From Halovibrio variabilis (GTDB taxonomy: Bacteria > Pseudomonadota > Gammaproteobacteria > Pseudomonadales > Halomonadaceae): DNA of 60,239 bases. Shown one piece after another: positions 54,636 to 60,239 of the stretch. A program made the translations under genes and the position numbers. The DNA lies in NCBI RefSeq assembly GCF_007991175.1, contig NZ_BJXV01000005.1, forward strand, positions 1 to 60,239, in the 5' to 3' direction. Position 1 is the first letter of the stretch; the number at the start of each line of letters is the position of its first letter. The notes beneath the pieces are model-generated. The model ran no database searches, was not told the origin of the DNA, and worked only from the letters and a program-made list of their open reading frames with translations.

Positions 54636-55414
54636 GGCTGCTCTCCCGGCAGGTCATTGGCACTGATCGAGAGCGGCAACGTTAAGAGGTCCGGGGCGCG
54701 CTGATCTTCGGTCATCCGCAACCCACTGCGCACTTCGCGCAGGTACTCGTCGCTCAGCGGCTGCCAAGCGTCACTGTCGGCATCCCAAACCCCGCCTTCG
54801 CGGCCGTCCGGCGTTAGGTAGTAAAAGCCGATACGCCCAATGCGCAAGAAGTCCACTTCGCGCTCGCTGTTGTCCTGGCGTAAGCGCCCCCGCCAGCTGT
54901 CCATCTCCTGGCCATAATCAAGCTCAACGCGCCACGCTTCGAGCAGCCCGTTAATACGTTCGATGGTGTTTTCGCCCTGTTCATCGGGCTGGCGCTCAAC
55001 CCGCGCCAACCGCTCCTCGCGGAGAAAGGGCAAGTCGCGCTCGATCCATTGGCTCAACTGCGCAGACATATTTTGTTCGATCACGGGTAGCGCAGCACGG
55101 GTCTCATCCAGCGTATCCAGCGCCGTCTTCAGCTGCTGCTGGCGCTCGGCCGCTTGTGCTAAGCGCCCCGTCAGCGAGGCATTGTCCGCTTTCATCTGGC
55201 GAGTTTCGCGCTCCAAGCGGCGCAGCTCTTCCAGCTGTTCGCGGGTTTGCTCATCGGCGGCATCTATCTGCGCCTGGAGCGCTGCCTGGGTCTGCTGGGC
55301 TTCTACACTTTCGGCCGCTTGAGCCACTGCTTGTTCACTTGCCAACAGCGTGCCACTGACCAGCATTCCCGCTAGCCACCATCCACGCAAGGCAAAGAAA
55401 GGCCTGTTCAGCAC
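54632..55414 (-). CDS. DUF3450 family periplasmic coiled-coil protein
   Basis: A 260-residue exported protein. It has a signal peptide (about 1-32, ending AVAQA) and a coiled coil rich in Gln/Glu/Leu (about 38-100). A conserved DUF3450 region follows, with WIERDLPFLREERLAR, RINGLLEAWRVELDYGQEMD and VDFLRIGRIGFYYLTPDG. The start is GTG, with GGAGAG upstream. It is the first gene of the operon, directly behind the Fur box. Its place beside TtpC/ExbB/ExbD/TonB2 suggests a structural role in TonB2 energy transfer. Confidence 0.86.
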   Translation of the reverse strand: MLNRPFFALRGWWLAGMLVSGTLLASEQAVAQAAESVEAQQTQAALQAQIDAADEQTREQLEELRRLERETRQMKADNASLTGRLAQAAERQQQLKTALDTLDETRAALPVIEQNMSAQLSQWIERDLPFLREERLARVERQPDEQGENTIERINGLLEAWRVELDYGQEMDSWRGRLRQDNSEREVDFLRIGRIGFYYLTPDGREGGVWDADSDAWQPLSDEYLREVRSGLRMTEDQRAPDLLTLPLSISANDLPGEQP

Positions 55415-55530
55415 GTCGACTCTCCGTTACTGAGTAGCGGGCGGCGCACCGCCCAACTAGAAACTAATTGGGTATTAGAACGATTTGCGTTTATCTTTTA
55501 CGCTGCATAGCCTACCACTAATAGAATAAA

Positions 55531-55545
55531 TGACAATATTTATCA
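55531..55545. promoter_or_regulatory. Fur box upstream of the TonB2 operon
   Basis: TGACAATATTTATCA matches the 7-1-7 Fur consensus TGATAATNATTATCA at 12 of 14 defined positions. It lies 117 bases upstream of the DUF3450 start. The wider AATGACAAT-A-TTTATCATT is a near-perfect inverted repeat. Iron-dependent repression of the operon is the inference. Confidence 0.75.
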
Positions 55546-55581
55546 TTAGCAATCAATCGATTTTACTGGCCTTACTCGCAC

Positions 55582-55606
55582 AAAAAAGGCGCCCATCGGC
55601 GCCCTT
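55582..55606 (-). terminator. Rho-independent terminator of the nudix/nrd transcript
   Basis: On the minus strand AAGGGCGCC-GATG-GGCGCC is followed by six T. It lies 18 bases after the Nudix gene stop and separates it from the TonB2 promoter region. Confidence 0.85.
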
Positions 55607-55623
55607 CATCACAATATCCAACA

Positions 55624-56025
55624 TCAATGCTTTACCACTACGTACTCTTTTGTCAGTGGCGCCAGCGGTAGCTGCCAAGCCTCTTCACGGGTCACCCATC
55701 TTGCCTCGGCAATTTCGGCCGACGCCTCGACAGGCCCATCAATAACAAGGCTAAACAGGTGCGCTTCAAGTACCATGCCCGGCTCGTTGGCAGCGGGAGC
55801 GTTGTGCACGCCTAGCGGAATCAGTTGATCTTCATTAACCTGCAAGCCCAACTCCTCCTTCAGTTCGCGGCACAGCGCCCTTAGTGCGGTTTCCCCAGCG
55901 TCAACCTTGCCGCCGGGCTGCATAAAGAAAGACGTCTTGTGCTTCCGCACCAATAGCAGGCGACCATCGGGATCGCTCACCACGGCAGCGGCTATTTCCA
56001 GTACGTTAGCTGCGTTATCTGACAT
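55624..56025 (-). CDS. Nudix hydrolase (MutT-like)
   Basis: A 133-residue pyrophosphohydrolase with a complete Nudix box, GGKVDAGETALRALCREL continuing KEELGL, after LLLVRKHKTSFFMQP. The substrate is unknown. It starts 34 bases after nrdF, so it may be cotranscribed with the ribonucleotide reductase genes and could clean damaged or excess dNTPs, which is inference. A terminator follows. Confidence 0.9.
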   Translation of the reverse strand: MSDNAANVLEIAAAVVSDPDGRLLLVRKHKTSFFMQPGGKVDAGETALRALCRELKEELGLQVNEDQLIPLGVHNAPAANEPGMVLEAHLFSLVIDGPVEASAEIAEARWVTREEAWQLPLAPLTKEYVVVKH

Positions 56026-56059
56026 GCATCCTCCTCTATGCTCCTAACGTCTGGCAATA

Positions 56060-59314
<3,255 letters not shown>

Positions 59315-59333
<19 letters not shown>

Positions 59334-59749
59334 AACTCTTCTACTCCTTTACGCACATTGGCCACGTCTTCGTCGGTGCCAAACAGTTCGAATCGATACA
59401 GCAGCGGAACCTGGCATTTTTTCGCAATAATGCGGCCAGCGAGACCATATGCTTCGCCAAAATTGGTGTTTCCCGCGGCGATTACTCCTCGCAAGAGGTG
59501 CCGGTTATGGGTGTCGTTGAGAAAATGGATCACCTGCTTAGGTACCGCGCCCTGCGCACTCCCCCCCCCATAAGTGGGGGTAATTAATATAAACGGCTGG
59601 GTGACCTGTACAGCAGGCGCATCTCGATTTAACGGCAATCGCTGCGCAGCCAAACCAAGCTTTTCTACAAAACGATGGGTGTTACCTGATTTAGTAGAGA
59701 AATACACCAACGTGCCGGCGATAGGTGTCGGTGAGCAACTTGCCAGCAT
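59315..59749 (-). CDS. nrdI: Flavodoxin-like NrdI
   Basis: A 144-residue FMN protein that supplies oxidant for assembling the NrdF cofactor. It has [20 protein letters not shown], the flavin loop [20 protein letters not shown], and [19 protein letters not shown]. The three Gly codons of the loop form an uninterrupted run of nine G on the coding strand (59561-59569), prone to slippage. The reading frame is intact here. It lies nine bases after nrdH. Confidence 0.94.
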
Positions 59750-59758
59750 TTTGTGAGC

Positions 59759-59980
59759 CTACGCCAGGGCTTGAATACGGTCTGGACGAAAACCCGACCA
59801 ATGATCTTCGCCCACCACGACAACCGGCAGCTGGCGATAGCCCAGGGCTTCGACTTCTTCCTGAGCACCAGACTCAGCGGTAATATCGATAACGGTGTAC
59901 TCAAGCCCCTGCTTGTCTAGCGCGCGGTAAGTGGCGGTGCACTGAACACAAGCTGGCTTGCTATAAATTTGGATTTCCAT
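59759..59980 (-). CDS. nrdH: Glutaredoxin-like NrdH
   Basis: A 73-residue redoxin that reduces NrdE. It has the active site CVQC (C11, C14) in YSKPACVQCTATYRALDKQG, plus GYRQLPVVVVG and the C-terminal WSGFRPDRIQALA typical of NrdH. The ATG at 59980 was chosen because AAGGA lies eight bases upstream and homology starts there. First gene of nrdHIEF, behind tandem NrdR boxes. Confidence 0.94.
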   Translation of the reverse strand: MEIQIYSKPACVQCTATYRALDKQGLEYTVIDITAESGAQEEVEALGYRQLPVVVVGEDHWSGFRPDRIQALA

Positions 59981-60056
59981 GGCTATATTCCTTTTCATAG
60001 CGGCATTTTTCGGGTAGAGCACATTTGGTGCCCCACCCCTTTCGAAGACACCACGC

Positions 60057-60072
60057 ATACTATATATAGACC
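60057..60072. promoter_or_regulatory. NrdR box 1
   Basis: ATACTATATATAGACC matches the NrdR consensus ACACTATATATAGTGT at 12 of 16 positions, with a perfect core CTATATATAG. Confidence 0.7.
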
Positions 60073-60085
60073 ATCGGAAAATCAA
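60057..60085 (-). promoter_or_regulatory. Candidate promoter of nrdHIEF
   Basis: On the minus strand TTGATT (60085-60080) is followed after 17 bases by TAGTAT (60062-60057). The -10 lies inside NrdR box 1, so repressor binding would block polymerase. Confidence 0.6.
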
Positions 60086-60087
60086 TT

Positions 60088-60103
60088 CAAGCATATGTGG
60101 TAT
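60088..60103. promoter_or_regulatory. NrdR box 2 (weak)
   Basis: CAAGCATATGTGGTAT matches the same consensus at 9 of 16 positions. It is centred 31 bases from box 1, the spacing (three helical turns) seen at other NrdR promoters. The spacing is the main support. Confidence 0.5.
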
Positions 60104-60185
60104 TTTTCATCCACAGGATATTGACAGCTAATGCCCAGCCTGGCCCTAGGAACGATGCTACTGACAATAAAAAGGCTATTCGTCA

Positions 60186-60239
60186 TCTAATGTGGATTTA
60201 AGATTGATCGGCTATTTTGTATCTCACGGTTCAGATCGC
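60186..60239 (+). repeat. 54 bp dispersed repeat, copy B (cut by window end)
   Basis: Identical to 20204-20257 at 51 of 54 positions, in the same orientation. The match is perfect right up to the last base, so the element may extend beyond the window. It lies upstream of the nrdHIEF promoter. Confidence 0.92.

Noticed and set aside
55495..55560. An exact sigma70 promoter for the TonB2 operon around the Fur box.
   Set aside because: TTGATT and TTGTCA are possible -35 elements, but no convincing -10 was found at the proper spacing, so no coordinates are claimed.

Overview
This window reads as chromosomal core DNA of a moderately GC-rich gammaproteobacterium. The best guess is Halomonadaceae (a Halomonas relative). 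The basis is the gene order algU-mucA-mucB-rseC-mucD next to lepA-lepB-rnc-era-recO-pdxJ-acpS, a relA-mazG pair, GacS/BarA next to cysM-rlmD-relA, and intergenic REP-like repeats. The genus is an inference from protein family resemblance; no 16S or tRNA gene was seen. I saw no prophage, integrase, transposase, CRISPR array or restriction system.

Layout. (1) 1-1161: a glutathione S-transferase gene bracketed by two direct copies of an intergenic repeat, then a heptanucleotide tandem repeat. (2) 1152-13661: a branched-chain amino acid catabolic region. A minus-strand valine arm (isobutyryl-CoA dehydrogenase, 3-hydroxyisobutyryl-CoA hydrolase, 3-hydroxyisobutyrate dehydrogenase) diverges from a plus-strand leucine arm (liuR, liuA-B-C-D-E, then an acyl-CoA synthetase). 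Two LiuR-type palindromes lie between the arms. (3) 13812-18745: a small predicted outer-membrane barrel protein, a Kef-type K+ efflux antiporter, and an overlapping trpR-trpE-trpG operon with a trp operator directly downstream of its promoter. (4) 18764-29219, minus strand: DUF1294, rluF, DUF924, ppc, mazG, relA, rlmD, cysM, with a repeat-filled 325 bp gap after rluF. (5) 29311-32022: a GacS/BarA hybrid kinase. (6) 32061-44136: acpS, pdxJ, recO, era, rnc, lepB, lepA and the envelope-stress cluster mucD, rseC, mucB, mucA, algU, all on the minus strand. A plus-strand mgtC-like gene is inserted between lepA and mucD. (7) 44532-50297: DAHP synthase with a strong terminator, dinG, rhlB, a small basic protein and exonuclease III. 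(8) 50428-55414: a tightly overlapped six-gene TonB2-type operon (DUF3450, TtpC, ExbB, ExbD, TonB, TPR protein) behind a good Fur box. (9) 55624-59980: a Nudix hydrolase and the class Ib ribonucleotide reductase operon nrdHIEF behind tandem NrdR boxes.

How it works together. Valine and leucine acyl-CoA products are probably oxidised under one regulator (LiuR). The trp genes carry their own repressor and operator. AlgU is held by MucA/MucB, with MucD as periplasmic protease. The TonB2 operon is probably induced by iron starvation through Fur, and nrdHIEF is probably repressed by NrdR.

Most genes are ordinary core genes, and I do not see a clear new system. The items most worth a second look are: a 51/54-identical dispersed repeat at 20204-20257 and again at the window edge (60186-60239); repeats bracketing gst; the autoregulated trpR-trpE-trpG operon with an altered TrpE motif; a 365 bp gap with an AlgU-type promoter between algU and mucA; a histidine-rich tail on PdxJ; a structured leader before the inserted mgtC; and a nine-G tract inside nrdI.
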